The notes under the pieces: generated by a model | The model's database searches: none | The model's input: the letters and a program-made list of their open reading frames with translations, nothing else | What the model was told of the DNA's origin: nothing | Origin: an uncultured Deferribacteraceae bacterium | GTDB lineage: Bacteria > Chrysiogenota > Deferribacteres > Deferribacterales > Mucispirillaceae | Direction of reading: 5' to 3' | DNA length: 64,000 nucleotides | NCBI GenBank assembly: GCA_947041165.1 | Contig: CAMRCY010000002.1 | Location: 25,200 to 89,199 of the forward strand | Position numbers and translations under genes: made by a program | In this document: positions 19,584-29,009 of the stretch, one piece after another | Layout of the letters: each line of letters begins with the position of its first letter | Numbering within the stretch: position 1 is the stretch's first letter

Positions 19584-20930
19584 TTGTTTGCAATAGGAAT
19601 AATAGGAAGACCCAATGTTGGGAAATCTACACTTTTTAACAGAATAGCAGGTAAAAGGGTATCTATCGTTCACGATAGACCTGGAGTTACGCGTGACAGA
19701 ATTGAGGTATATACTGATTGGTTAGATAAGAAATTTAAAATTATCGATACAGCAGGATACGATCTTAAAGATGATCTAATCAAGAAAGAGATGATAGAAC
19801 AATTTAGACAAGCTGTGCATCAAGCCGATTTTTTCATTCTTGTAACCGATGTTGCAGAAGGTCTACACGCCCTTGATGAGATGGTTGTTGAGATACTTAG
19901 AAAAGAAGGTAAAAAATTCTGTGTAGCTGTTAACAAAGTTGATTCACACCAAAGAGAAGATCTACTTGGAGAGTTTTACGCATTAGGTAGAAATCTTGAA
20001 CTTATACCAATCTCAGCTTCGCACGGTAAAGGTGTTGATGATCTTCTTGATCACGTTATATCTTTTATTGATGACGAACCTGATGATGAAGAAGAAGATG
20101 AAAGAGATGATTCTGAGATAAAAATAACTGTAATCGGTAGACCAAATGTTGGAAAATCATCTCTAATCAATGCACTCCTTGATGAAGAGAGAGTTATTGT
20201 TACAAATATCCCAGGCACAACTAGAGATTCTGTTGATATCGTTTTTAACTATAAAAAGAAAAAATATATTCTAACTGATACTGCTGGTATTAGAAAAAAA
20301 TCTATCATGTTTAAAGATCTAATAGAGCGTTTCGGATATTATAGATCGATCGATGCCATAGATAAATCTGATATTGCAATAGCTGTTATTGATGCTATAG
20401 ATGGCGTTAATGAGAGAGATGTTAAAGTTATAGCCGAGGCATGGGAAAGAGGCAGACCTGTTATAATAGTTGTAAGCAAATGGGATCTAGTTGAAGATCC
20501 AAAAGAAGCTACAAAAACTATTATGAACGAGATTGATGCAAAACTACAATTCTTGAATAAACCTCATATTATTTTTACATCATCTATAACTAAAAAAAAT
20601 ATATACCAAATATTTGAGCATGCGAATTCGCTTTATGCACTATATAGCAAACGTATTCAAACAAGCAAAGTTAACGAAGCCTTAGAGGAAGCTGTTGCAC
20701 GACATCAAGCTCCTGCTATTGGAACAAAAAGATTGAAATTTTTCTATATGACACAAGTTGCTTCACGTCCTCCATATTTTGTCGTGTTCGTAAACTTTCC
20801 ACGTGCAGTTCACTTCTCATATCAACGATTTATCGTAAACGTGTTAAGAGATAAATTTGGGTTTTATGGTATACCTATAAGACTTTCAATTAGAGCTAAA
20901 ACAAATAGAAATAATTATGATGGACAATAA
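19584..20930 (+). CDS. der: Ribosome-assembly GTPase Der (EngA)
   Basis: Der is a tandem GTPase acting in 50S subunit maturation. The 448-residue product has two G domains, with GRPNVGKSTLFNRIAG (residues ~7-22) and VIGRPNVGKSSLINALLDEE (~180), both with DTAGY or DTAGI and NKVD or SKWD motifs, joined by an acidic linker (EPDDEEEDERDDSE) and followed by the KH-like domain. It starts with TTG, preceded by a TAGGAAAC stretch; no ATG start is available near the conserved N-terminus. It is 20 bp after gltX. Confidence 0.97.
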   Translation: MFAIGIIGRPNVGKSTLFNRIAGKRVSIVHDRPGVTRDRIEVYTDWLDKKFKIIDTAGYDLKDDLIKKEMIEQFRQAVHQADFFILVTDVAEGLHALDEMVVEILRKEGKKFCVAVNKVDSHQREDLLGEFYALGRNLELIPISASHGKGVDDLLDHVISFIDDEPDDEEEDERDDSEIKITVIGRPNVGKSSLINALLDEERVIVTNIPGTTRDSVDIVFNYKKKKYILTDTAGIRKKSIMFKDLIERFGYYRSIDAIDKSDIAIAVIDAIDGVNERDVKVIAEAWERGRPVIIVVSKWDLVEDPKEATKTIMNEIDAKLQFLNKPHIIFTSSITKKNIYQIFEHANSLYALYSKRIQTSKVNEALEEAVARHQAPAIGTKRLKFFYMTQVASRPPYFVVFVNFPRAVHFSYQRFIVNVLRDKFGFYGIPIRLSIRAKTNRNNYDGQ

Positions 20931-21093
20931 AGTTAAGTAATAGTAAAGATGAACTAGCCATCTTGATAAGCCATCGAGTTAGATAACATCAAATATGAAA
21001 TGATAAGTTGACAACTAAAAAAAACTAGAGAATATCAGGTATCATAATTAGTAGAAACATTAAGATGAGAGATAGGATTAAATAAGAAGAAAT

Positions 21094-21987
21094 ATGAAAA
21101 CAGATTATATAGTAGATATAGATACAGAAAGAATTGATATATTATTAGCACGACTATCAGGTGTGACACGCACGTTGATAACAGAACATATTGATTTAGG
21201 GTTTGTATACTCAGAAGGTAAAGTTGTTAAAAAATCGGCTAAAATGGAGATCGGTAAAGTTGTTACCGTTGATCTGCAAGAAGAGAAAATGCCGAACTTA
21301 GAACCTAAAGATATTCCTTTTGAGATCCTTGCTGATAATGATAACTATGCAATAATTTGTAAACCTCCTTATTTAACTGTTCATCCAGCACCTGGCAATT
21401 TCGATCATACATTAGTAAACGCTCTGCTTTACAAATTTAATATCGAACACGATAACGAAGATTGTCGTCCAGGGATAGTGCATAGATTAGATAAAGATAC
21501 ATCAGGTATTATGATTATCACTAAGAACTATGATGCTAAATTAAAATTCTCTGAGATGTTTGCAAAAAGAGAAGTTAAGAAAATCTATCAAGCTGTGCTA
21601 CACGGTAAGCTTAAAGAAGATAATATAACTGTTGATAAAGCGATCGCTCGTGACAAAGCTAATCGTAAAAGAATGGCTATAAACGAAAAAGGTAAAAACT
21701 CGGTATCTATATTTAAAATTAAAGAGAGATATCGTGAATCTACATTGGTTGAAGTTCAAATCTTAACAGGTAGAACTCATCAGATTAGAGTTCATGCAAA
21801 ATTTCTTAGACATCCACTTGTTGGCGACACTTTATATGGTGGCAGAGAGTTGCACGGTATGGATCGTCAAGCACTTCACGCCTGTTCGTTAGAGTTCGTT
21901 GATCCGTATACTAATAAAGAAGTTTATGTGAATTCTAAACTACCTGATGATATGGTTAAATTGATGGAAAAATTGTCTAATACCTAA
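21094..21987 (+). CDS. RluA/RluD-family pseudouridine synthase
   Basis: Enzymes of this family convert uridines in 23S rRNA to pseudouridine. The 297-residue product has an N-terminal S4-type RNA-binding region (residues ~10-70) and the catalytic motif HRLDKDTSGIMIITKN, which carries the active-site Asp, followed by the conserved GRTHQIRVHAKFLRHPLVGD block. Domain order and length match RluD most closely, but assigning RluA, RluC or RluD specificity from sequence alone is not safe. It stands alone, 163 bp after der. Confidence 0.93.
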   Translation: MKTDYIVDIDTERIDILLARLSGVTRTLITEHIDLGFVYSEGKVVKKSAKMEIGKVVTVDLQEEKMPNLEPKDIPFEILADNDNYAIICKPPYLTVHPAPGNFDHTLVNALLYKFNIEHDNEDCRPGIVHRLDKDTSGIMIITKNYDAKLKFSEMFAKREVKKIYQAVLHGKLKEDNITVDKAIARDKANRKRMAINEKGKNSVSIFKIKERYRESTLVEVQILTGRTHQIRVHAKFLRHPLVGDTLYGGRELHGMDRQALHACSLEFVDPYTNKEVYVNSKLPDDMVKLMEKLSNT

Positions 21988-22207
21988 AATGTTATTAGTC
22001 ATAGATAAGGTAGTTAAATAAAAAGATATATTTTTTATTTTATCTAATATAAACTAGTTCTGAAACTTATATAAAATAGTAAGAACTTGTGTATTGTATA
22101 AAAATTATATACGGTTAATCAGAAGTGTTTAAAACATATGCTATTAATTAGAAGTGTGTAAAACTTCTATGTACCAATAAATTCTACGGAGAAAATAACT
22201 TTAAAGT

Positions 22208-23245
22208 ATGAAACTGTCAGAAATCAATATAACATTGAAAAATATACTTCTTTTTACATTCTTTATTGTAACAATAAGTGTTGTGTATTACTCGATAAAC
22301 ATATTACTTATTCTACTTCTCTCATTATTTATAGCGTATATACTTAATCCACTTGTGGAACTGATGATTAAAATTCGTATCCCACGGGTATTGGCTGTCG
22401 TGATCTTAGTCATGATTATGCTCACACTTATAATAGTCTTTTTAGCGTTAATTCTACCTTTTATTATAACTGATTTAATTGCTTTTGTTAAACAGCTTCC
22501 TAACTATATAAATATTCTATTTGGTAAGATAGAAGAGTTACTTATGTATTTAGATATTGAGTTATCATTTGATCATATAAAAACATTTATAATAGCAAAA
22601 ATTGATTCTATATCAAGCTATGCTTTAAACACATTAACAACAACGCTCTCCTCTTTAAAGGGAGCTGTATCTGGTATCATTAATATTTTTATTATGCCTG
22701 TAATGGTATTCTTTTTATTAAAAGATCTACCACAACTTAAGATCTACGGTCTTAATATATTAGAGAGTTTAGACATGAGAAAAGTTGCAGATTTAGTTTC
22801 AGAATTTGAAAAATTAATAGGCAAATATTTTAAAGGTATGATAATCGTAGGTTTAATTTTATCTGTGCTATACTCATCAGTATTAAAAATTATCGGTGTA
22901 GATCATGGAATATTATTAGGCGTTATAACAGGTATGGGAGTTATCGTTCCATATGTTGGATTTGGTATAGGTTTATTTGTATCATTATTTATAACAATCA
23001 TACAGTTCCAAGATTTTGCTCATCCGTTATATGTATTAATAGGATTTACGGTTGTACAGATGTTAGAGAGCTTTGTTATCACTCCAAAAATTGTTGGAGA
23101 TAGTTTAGGCTTATCACCGATAATTGTGATTGTAGCACTTCTTATCGGTGGATCATTATTTGCTATACCTGGGATGTTATTAGCATTACCAATGGCTGCA
23201 TTTATTAAAATTTTAATCGATAGATATATATTAAAAAAATCTTAA
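22208..23245 (+). CDS. AI-2E family membrane protein (PerM/YhhT-like)
   Basis: The 345-residue product is an integral membrane protein with about seven to eight hydrophobic helices. It shows the family pattern: two N-terminal helix pairs, a soluble segment (residues ~95-145), FIMPVMVFFLLKDLP, the motif GVITGMGVIVPYVGFGIGL and the C-terminal block ESFVITPKIVGDSLGLSPII. Members are described as autoinducer-2 exporters, Na+/H+ antiporters or permeases of unclear substrate, so the substrate here is not determined. A GGAG site precedes the ATG. It is followed 19 bp later by an IclR regulator. Confidence 0.9.
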   Translation: MKLSEINITLKNILLFTFFIVTISVVYYSINILLILLLSLFIAYILNPLVELMIKIRIPRVLAVVILVMIMLTLIIVFLALILPFIITDLIAFVKQLPNYINILFGKIEELLMYLDIELSFDHIKTFIIAKIDSISSYALNTLTTTLSSLKGAVSGIINIFIMPVMVFFLLKDLPQLKIYGLNILESLDMRKVADLVSEFEKLIGKYFKGMIIVGLILSVLYSSVLKIIGVDHGILLGVITGMGVIVPYVGFGIGLFVSLFITIIQFQDFAHPLYVLIGFTVVQMLESFVITPKIVGDSLGLSPIIVIVALLIGGSLFAIPGMLLALPMAAFIKILIDRYILKKS

Positions 23246-23264
23246 TTCAAGGGGATTCTAGATT

Positions 23265-24053
23265 ATGAAATACACTTCCGATATCAAGCCAGTGCATGCA
23301 GTAAAACATGCTTTAGAGTTATTTGAAGTATTTAAGATGTCTTCAAACAAACAAGAGTTTGGAGTAACTGAACTTGCAAAAATTTTAGGTTTACATAAAA
23401 ATAACGTTTTTAGAATTTTAGCAACACTGTCAACTGAAGGATATATTGAACAGAACCCAGCAACGGAAAATTATCGTTTAGGGATTAAAATATTTAACCT
23501 AGGACAAAGATTTATATCTAAATTAGGATATTTAAAACTTGCAAAACCTTTTATGGAAAGATTAAAATCAGAGTTAAATGAAACTGTCTATATCGGCATA
23601 TTGCGTAAAGACTCAGTTGTTTATTTAGATATCGTTGAATCTGATAACTCTGTTAGAATTGCATCAAGGCTCGGGAAAGATATTCCTGCTCATTGCACAT
23701 CAGTTGGTAAAGTTCAACTAGCTTATATGTCTAACGATGAGTTAAATAATATCTATACTGATGAGTCTAAGTTTCAAAAATATACAGAAAATAGTATCCT
23801 CTCATTATCAGAACTGAAAAAAGTTCTAAGCGATGTGCTTGTGAACGGATACGCAATAGATAATCAAGAATTTGAAAAAGATGTAGCATGTTTTGCTGTT
23901 CCTATTAAAGATTATAAAGGACGACCAGTTGCCGCATTATCTGTTGCATCACCTATATTTAGATTATCTGAAGATAGAATTTTTAATGAAATTATACCAA
24001 TAACTAAAAGATATGCGAAAGAGATATCGCAAAGACTTGGGTATCAAGAGTAG
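23265..24053 (+). CDS. IclR-family transcription regulator
   Basis: The 262-residue product has an N-terminal winged helix (residues ~10-75, with GVTELAKILGLHKNNVFRIL) and the IclR effector-binding domain (LNETVYIGILRKDSVVYLD, GKDIPAHCTSVGKVQLAYM and the C-terminal AALSVASPIFRLSE). Family members sense small carbon compounds and repress or activate catabolic genes, but neither ligand nor target is visible. It follows the AI-2E-type permease by 19 bp, so the pair is probably co-transcribed. Confidence 0.93.
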   Translation: MKYTSDIKPVHAVKHALELFEVFKMSSNKQEFGVTELAKILGLHKNNVFRILATLSTEGYIEQNPATENYRLGIKIFNLGQRFISKLGYLKLAKPFMERLKSELNETVYIGILRKDSVVYLDIVESDNSVRIASRLGKDIPAHCTSVGKVQLAYMSNDELNNIYTDESKFQKYTENSILSLSELKKVLSDVLVNGYAIDNQEFEKDVACFAVPIKDYKGRPVAALSVASPIFRLSEDRIFNEIIPITKRYAKEISQRLGYQE

Positions 24054-24074
24054 TTTGTGTTGTAACTGGCTGAC

Positions 24075-24152
24075 ATCTATATAGCTTAACTATATAGATA
24101 CATTATAGATATTTTAACACACACAACCACTCATCTATATTATCTAGATGAG
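24075..24152. other. Two hairpins after the IclR gene
   Basis: ATCTATATAG (24075-24084) and CTATATAGAT (24090-24099) form a perfect 10-bp stem with a 5-nt loop. CTCATCTA (24130-24137) pairs with TAGATGAG (24145-24152). Neither is followed by a clear U run, so they are only possible transcription-end or mRNA-stability structures in the IclR-typA gap. Confidence 0.5.
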
Positions 24153-24246
24153 CATATCTATGAGCCATATTTTAATAACTATAAATATATATTATATAAT
24201 AAATAATAAATAAATAAATTAATTAATTTAAAGAGTAAGGATTATT

Positions 24247-26085
24247 ATGAAAGAATTTTTAAGAAATGAAAAGTTAAGAAACGTTGCTATTATCGCCCAT
24301 GTCGATCACGGAAAAACTACACTTGTTGATTCTATGTTTAAACAATCAGGGGTTTATAGAGAGAACCAAGCAACTGAAGAACGTGTTATGGATAGTATGG
24401 ATATCGAGAAAGAACGTGGTATTACTATCGCTGCGAAAAACTGTTCAGTTGTTTATAACGACGTTAAGATAAATATTATCGATACTCCAGGTCACGCCGA
24501 TTTCGGTGGAGAAGTGGAAAGAGCTTTATCAATGGTTGATGGAGCAATACTGCTTGTTGATTCATCAGAAGGGCCTCTACCACAAACAAGATTTGTGCTT
24601 CAAAAAGCGTTACAAGGAAAATTGAAAGTTTTTGTTGTTATAAATAAAGTTGATAGAAAAGATTCTCGTATAGAAGAAGTTGTTGATGAAGTTTTAGATC
24701 TATTTATAGATCTTGATGCTGATGAAGGACAATTAGAATTCCCTATCCTTTACGCAATAGGTAAAGACGGTATCGCTTCTCTTGATAAAGATAATTTAGG
24801 CGATAGCTTAAAACCATTGTTTGATATGATATTAAAAGAAATCCCTGCCCCTTCATTTGAAGATGACGAACCATTCAAAATGATGGTATCTGATATCGGA
24901 TACTCTGATTATACTGGTAGACTTGCGATTGGACAAATTAGATCTGGTAAAATAAGTGCTAACGATTCTATTATATATATTAATGATAAAAATGAAGAAA
25001 AACCTGCAAAAGTTAGTAAATTGCAAGTTTATAACGGCTTAGAGTTAGAAGATTCTAACAATCCATTACCTGGAGATATTATTCTTTTAGCAGGTATAAC
25101 TGATGTAACAATCGGAGATACTATATGTACTAAAGACAATCCAATTCCACTACCAAGATTAAGAGTTGATGAGCCAACAGTTGCTATCAGATTTTCAATC
25201 AATACATCTCCTCTTGCAGGACGTGAAGGGAAAATTCTTCAATCAGGAAAAATTAGAGAACGTCTTGAAAGAGAGCAATTAAGAAACGTCGCTATACAAG
25301 TTGAAGAAAGTGATGAAAAAGAATCATTCATCGTTAAAGGTAGAGGAGAGTTACAATTAGCAATTCTTATCGAGAACATGAGAAGAGAAGGATTTGAATT
25401 ATCAATCGGTAGACCAGAAGTTATTTTCAAAAAAGAAAATGGTAAAGTTCTTGAACCTGTTGAGTCTGTGTTTATAGATTGTGAAGAAAGTTATTTAGGT
25501 GTTGTAACTGAAAAATTATCTACTCGTAAAGGTAGAATTGTTAACTTTATTAATAAAGGAACAGGAAGAGTTAGAGCAGAATTCTCTATCCCATCAAGAG
25601 GCTTAATCGGATACCGTGATGAGTTTTTATCAGATACAAAAGGTACTGGTATAATGAACTCACTATTTGATGGATATGAAGAACATAGAGGTGATTTTCC
25701 TGCACGCCACACTGGATCATTAGTATCTGATAGAGCAGGAACAGCTATCACTTACGGTCTATTCCACCTAGAACCAAGAGGATTATTACTCGTGTTACCA
25801 CAAGCTCCAGTATATGAAGGTATGGTAATCGGTGAGTATAACAAAGATAGTGATTTGAATGTTAATCCTTGTAAAGAGAAAAAATTAACAAACATGCGTG
25901 CATCTGGGAAAGATGAATCATTAGCATTAAGACCTATTACTCCGATGACTTTAGAGCGTGCATTACACTTTATATCTGATGATGAAATTGTTGAAGCAAC
26001 ACCTGTATCAATTCGTATCAGAAAGAAAATTTTATCAGCACAAGAACGTCATACAAATCGTGGTAAAGCATACACTGGTAAATAA
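24247..26085 (+). CDS. typA: Ribosome-associated translational GTPase TypA/BipA
   Basis: TypA (BipA) is an EF-G-like GTPase that binds the 70S ribosome and supports 50S assembly under stress. The 612-residue product contains the G1 motif AHVDHGKTTLVD (residues ~17-28), ERGITIAAKN, DTPGHADFGGEVERA, NKVDR, then domains II, III and V, and the BipA-specific C-terminal domain with EFLSDTKGTGIMNSLFDGYE. Length is standard. It stands alone between an IclR regulator and a sirtuin, with a terminator downstream. Confidence 0.97.
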   Translation: MKEFLRNEKLRNVAIIAHVDHGKTTLVDSMFKQSGVYRENQATEERVMDSMDIEKERGITIAAKNCSVVYNDVKINIIDTPGHADFGGEVERALSMVDGAILLVDSSEGPLPQTRFVLQKALQGKLKVFVVINKVDRKDSRIEEVVDEVLDLFIDLDADEGQLEFPILYAIGKDGIASLDKDNLGDSLKPLFDMILKEIPAPSFEDDEPFKMMVSDIGYSDYTGRLAIGQIRSGKISANDSIIYINDKNEEKPAKVSKLQVYNGLELEDSNNPLPGDIILLAGITDVTIGDTICTKDNPIPLPRLRVDEPTVAIRFSINTSPLAGREGKILQSGKIRERLEREQLRNVAIQVEESDEKESFIVKGRGELQLAILIENMRREGFELSIGRPEVIFKKENGKVLEPVESVFIDCEESYLGVVTEKLSTRKGRIVNFINKGTGRVRAEFSIPSRGLIGYRDEFLSDTKGTGIMNSLFDGYEEHRGDFPARHTGSLVSDRAGTAITYGLFHLEPRGLLLVLPQAPVYEGMVIGEYNKDSDLNVNPCKEKKLTNMRASGKDESLALRPITPMTLERALHFISDDEIVEATPVSIRIRKKILSAQERHTNRGKAYTGK

Positions 26086-26177
26086 AAAACAATAAAGCTA
26101 GTAAGTGATGCAAGACTTAATTTTAAATAATTAGTGGCAAGTTTATTAGCTTTAACTTATACTTATAGATAACATAG

Positions 26178-26222
26178 AAGTACAGTAAACGGTTTAGCAG
26201 TAAACAAGTTGCTGTACTTTTT
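26178..26222 (+). terminator. Intrinsic terminator after typA
   Basis: AAGTACAG (26178-26185) pairs with CTGTACTT (26212-26219), closing a 26-nt loop, and is followed by TTTT. It lies about 90 bp after the typA stop and before the sirtuin gene. Confidence 0.6.
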
Positions 26223-26280
26223 AATAACTACATAGTGTTTCGTTATAAATAATTGTAGTAACAAAGTTGAGGTGATAAGA

Positions 26281-26985
26281 ATGCCTAGAATATTATTTTT
26301 TTCAGGTGCAGGATTATCGGCAGATAGTGGTCTTGCGACATTTCGTGATAGTAACGGGTTATGGGATAAATACGATCCATCAGTTGTTTGTAACTATAAT
26401 AACTGGAGAGAGAATTATCATCTCGTACACGAATTCTACAATCTAAGAAGAACAGAGTATGAAGGTGCTGAACCAAACAAAATGCATCTATTCATAGCTG
26501 AGATGCAAGATAAGTATGGTGCTAAAGATGTTGATGTTGTTACGCAGAATATCGATAACTTATTAGAAAAAGCGTTAGTGAAAAATGTTACACATCTACA
26601 TGGACGTATAAATTATATTCATTGCGTAGATTGTAATGATGAGTTTGAAATAAGAATTGAATTTGATAGTAAAAACTACACATGTAAAAAATGTGGATCA
26701 AAAATATTTAAACCATCGATTGTTTTTTTCGGCGAGATGGCACCTATGTATCAATCTATGTATGAGTCATTTTCAAAACTCACTAAGGATGATATATTAG
26801 TTGTTGTTGGCACAAATGGAAATGTTATACCTATCGCATCTATTGCATCACAGCTTAGTGCTACAAAAATATTATGCAACCTTGAAAAGTCGCAACATAT
26901 TGATGCTAAAATATTCGATCATGTGTTTTATAAACGTGCAGAAGAAGCAGTTGTGGATATTAGAGCACTTCTTGATACTCATTAA
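26281..26985 (+). CDS. Sir2-family NAD-dependent protein deacylase
   Basis: Sirtuins remove acyl groups from lysines, consuming NAD+. I choose the ATG at 26281 (MPRILFFSGAGLSADSGLAT) because GAGGTGAT lies immediately upstream; the frame is open earlier but that part is the ribosome site. The 234-residue product has GAGLSADSG, VTQNIDNLLEKA, the catalytic HLHGRI and four zinc cysteines in CVDCNDEF and CKKCGSKI, then VVVGTNGNV. The family GTS motif reads GTN. It is a single gene between typA and a 630-bp gap. Confidence 0.93.
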   Translation: MPRILFFSGAGLSADSGLATFRDSNGLWDKYDPSVVCNYNNWRENYHLVHEFYNLRRTEYEGAEPNKMHLFIAEMQDKYGAKDVDVVTQNIDNLLEKALVKNVTHLHGRINYIHCVDCNDEFEIRIEFDSKNYTCKKCGSKIFKPSIVFFGEMAPMYQSMYESFSKLTKDDILVVVGTNGNVIPIASIASQLSATKILCNLEKSQHIDAKIFDHVFYKRAEEAVVDIRALLDTH

Positions 26986-26992
26986 AATTATT

Positions 26993-27108
26993 AACTATGT
27001 AAAGTTGGCTATGTAAAGTTGGCTATGTAAATTTAGGCTTGATATAATTGTGCTATATAAAGTTTGGCTATGTAAAATTAATTGTACAAAGTTTAGTTAT
27101 GTAAAGTT
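26993..27108. repeat. Short irregular repeats after the sirtuin gene
   Basis: CTATGTAAAGTTGG and close variants (for example CTATATAAAGTTTGG) recur about six times in ~115 bp, first tandemly with a 14-bp period and then irregularly. They begin just after the stop codon. The rest of the 26986-27618 gap holds two terminators, another repeat array and A/T-rich DNA without a gene that I can support. Confidence 0.7.
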
Positions 27109-27156
27109 TGATAGTCAAAATAGAAAAAAGTTTAAAATTAAAAAGTAATATATATC

Positions 27157-27187
27157 GGAACGCTGAGTTTATCGGCGTTCCTTTTTT
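27157..27187 (+). terminator. Intrinsic terminator for the sirtuin gene
   Basis: GGAACGC (27157-27163) pairs with GCGTTCC (27175-27181), followed directly by TTTTTT. It is the most G+C-rich hairpin near the sirtuin 3' end. Confidence 0.85.
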
Positions 27188-27413
27188 ATGTTCAAAAATA
27201 TATATCGTATTGAATATCTACAATACCAACTCTGTTCTTTTTTATACATATCTATGAAATAATATTAAACTACTCTCTCTTTAGCACATTAAATTAATAC
27301 GATACTGCTCTCTCTTTAGTATTTTAAAATAATATTAAAATATACAAATATAAATCATTCTACTATTAAAACCGTTTAACTTGTAAATTATTAACTCTTA
27401 AAATTGAGCAACA

Positions 27414-27438
27414 TAAAAGGGAGAGTTTACACTCTCCC
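27414..27438 (-). terminator. Intrinsic terminator for the encapsulin operon
   Basis: GGGAGAGT (27419-27426) and ACTCTCCC (27431-27438) form a perfect 8-bp stem with a 4-nt loop. On the minus strand it is followed by TTTT. It lies about 180 bp past the encapsulin stop, beyond the local repeats. Confidence 0.85.
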
Positions 27439-27545
27439 CTAAATATTAAATAAAAAAAGAAAATCACGTTTAAGCAAACGCAAAAAAAAATCAACTTTAA
27501 ATCTATCACTAAAAATTAGTTTTAAATTTATATTTCAAAACATAT

Positions 27546-27633
27546 CAATTTTTAAATCTACTTTTCTAATACATTCAATTTCTAAATCTACTTTTCTAAT
27601 ATAGCCTAATTTCTAAATCTATTTCTCAAATAC
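27546..27633. repeat. 30/31-bp tandem repeat reaching into the encapsulin 3' end
   Basis: The unit AATTTCTAAATCTACTTTTC continues with TAATA and recurs at 27547, 27577 and 27608 (periods 30 and 31 bp). The third, diverged copy contains the stop and last codons of the encapsulin gene (27619 onwards). This repeats the situation at leuA, where the gene end is part of the repeated unit. Confidence 0.75.
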
Positions 27634-28431
27634 AACTATTGCTTCTGGTTTTTTAATTCTTGGAAGAACAGTTTCTATTATACGAAACGAATGATTTAAA
27701 TCTTTCTGCTCTAAATATGCAGTAACTATATCTTGTCCGATTGCTAAATCAATATACTGTGGCTCTGAACAGATAAGAACTGCTTGTTGTCCTTTTAATA
27801 TAGGAACTCTAAATAAACCACCTAACTGCTTCGCAATTCTGTCAACCTCTAAAAGTCCTGTGCCTGTTTGAATTCTTTGAAGATTAACATATAACTCTGG
27901 ACTTACACATAAAAAAAAGTGTCCGATTAATCCTTTGCTGATAATCATGTTAACGCCTTTAACGATATCCATAAATGCGTTTTCGCCCTCTTTCCAATCT
28001 GATATTGCAACTTTTTGAACACCAGGTGCATTCATTATTCCATCAGTTTTTAGAAACTTGTTACCGAAAAATATCAACGAATCTTCAAGATTAGTAATCT
28101 TATGTGTTGCCTCAATTACCGCTGTTAAGTCTAGTGGTAAACCTGTTGAGAAATGATTTTCAATATCTCTCCATAATATACTAAAATCTGCATATATTTG
28201 TGGAAGTTCTACAAATGTTCTTCCAGTTGTCTTAACTATTCCATTCTCAAATTCTTCATTTCTAACCATTTTATCGTAAGAAACATTAATAGCACCTGAA
28301 CCTAAAGGTCCATAAACTGTTAAAAATTTTCTACCATTTAAATGGTTTCTAGCTGTCTCAACTACAATCGAATCAATCTGTTTCCAGAAATCTTTTTTTA
28401 TAGGAGCCCCATCCCTTGAAAGGTAATCCAT
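27619..28431 (-). CDS. Encapsulin nanocompartment shell protein
   Basis: Encapsulins have the HK97 capsid fold and assemble into protein shells that hold cargo enzymes. The 270-residue product shows the family I N-terminus (MDYLSRDGAPIKKDFWKQID), FLTVYGPLGSGAINVSYD, TFVELPQIYADFSILWRDIE with the cargo-docking surface, and the C-terminal DIVTAYLEQKDLNHSFRIIE block. Length is typical for the T=1 type. It follows the cargo gene by 14 bp, so cargo and shell are co-expressed. There is no separate promoter between them. Confidence 0.95.
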   Translation of the reverse strand: MDYLSRDGAPIKKDFWKQIDSIVVETARNHLNGRKFLTVYGPLGSGAINVSYDKMVRNEEFENGIVKTTGRTFVELPQIYADFSILWRDIENHFSTGLPLDLTAVIEATHKITNLEDSLIFFGNKFLKTDGIMNAPGVQKVAISDWKEGENAFMDIVKGVNMIISKGLIGHFFLCVSPELYVNLQRIQTGTGLLEVDRIAKQLGGLFRVPILKGQQAVLICSEPQYIDLAIGQDIVTAYLEQKDLNHSFRIIETVLPRIKKPEAIVVFEK

Positions 28432-28445
28432 AATATTCTCTCCTC

Positions 28446-28937
28446 CTATTTTTTAAGTAAACTGCCTACTGTTAATTTATTCACTAATACAGATTTATCT
28501 TCTGATTTTTCATCAGAACCACAACCACAATCTGCTTCACCGCCACAACAAGATGATTTATCACCATGTGTGTGCCCATCATCACCGTGTGAGTCATCAC
28601 ATGATGCGATTAACTTACTTGGGATCTCTCCAGATTTAATACCTAGATCTTCCATCATCTCTCTTACTTCAGATTCTCCACCTGCAAAAAACTCTGCTTC
28701 TTTAGGATCTAAATATCTAAGTAAAGTTGTTAACTCACCAACGTGAGCTTTCTCTTCATCTCTAATATCACCTAAAACAGTTTTCACAACTATATCATCT
28801 GTTGCAAGAATATGAGCTTCATATAAATATATAGCCTCTAACTCTGCTGCTATATCAAGTCTAATAGCTTGTATTAGCTCTTGTTTAGTAATCTTACGAT
28901 TCACATTGCCTGCGAATGGATTTGCAAAACTTGCCAT
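28446..28937 (-). CDS. Encapsulated ferritin-like protein (EncFtn cargo)
   Basis: EncFtn oxidises Fe2+ and passes iron to storage inside the encapsulin shell. The 163-residue product has the two-helix ferritin-like domain (residues ~15-95) with LDIAAELEAIYLYEAH and DIRDEEKAHVGEL, which supply the ferroxidase Glu and His ligands. It ends in the encapsulin targeting peptide KLTVGSLLKK. Between them, residues ~113-147 are a Cys/His-rich, acidic linker (CDDSHGDDGHTHGDK, then SSCCGGEADCGCG) with five Cys and three His, which looks able to bind metal. GGAGG lies just before the ATG. The encapsulin gene is 14 bp downstream. Confidence 0.95.
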   Translation of the reverse strand: MASFANPFAGNVNRKITKQELIQAIRLDIAAELEAIYLYEAHILATDDIVVKTVLGDIRDEEKAHVGELTTLLRYLDPKEAEFFAGGESEVREMMEDLGIKSGEIPSKLIASCDDSHGDDGHTHGDKSSCCGGEADCGCGSDEKSEDKSVLVNKLTVGSLLKK

Positions 28938-29009
28938 TAATAACCTCCAAAAAATTTATTATGTTACTATCTATAATTATACACAATCATACACTAAATT
29001 AAAACAGAT

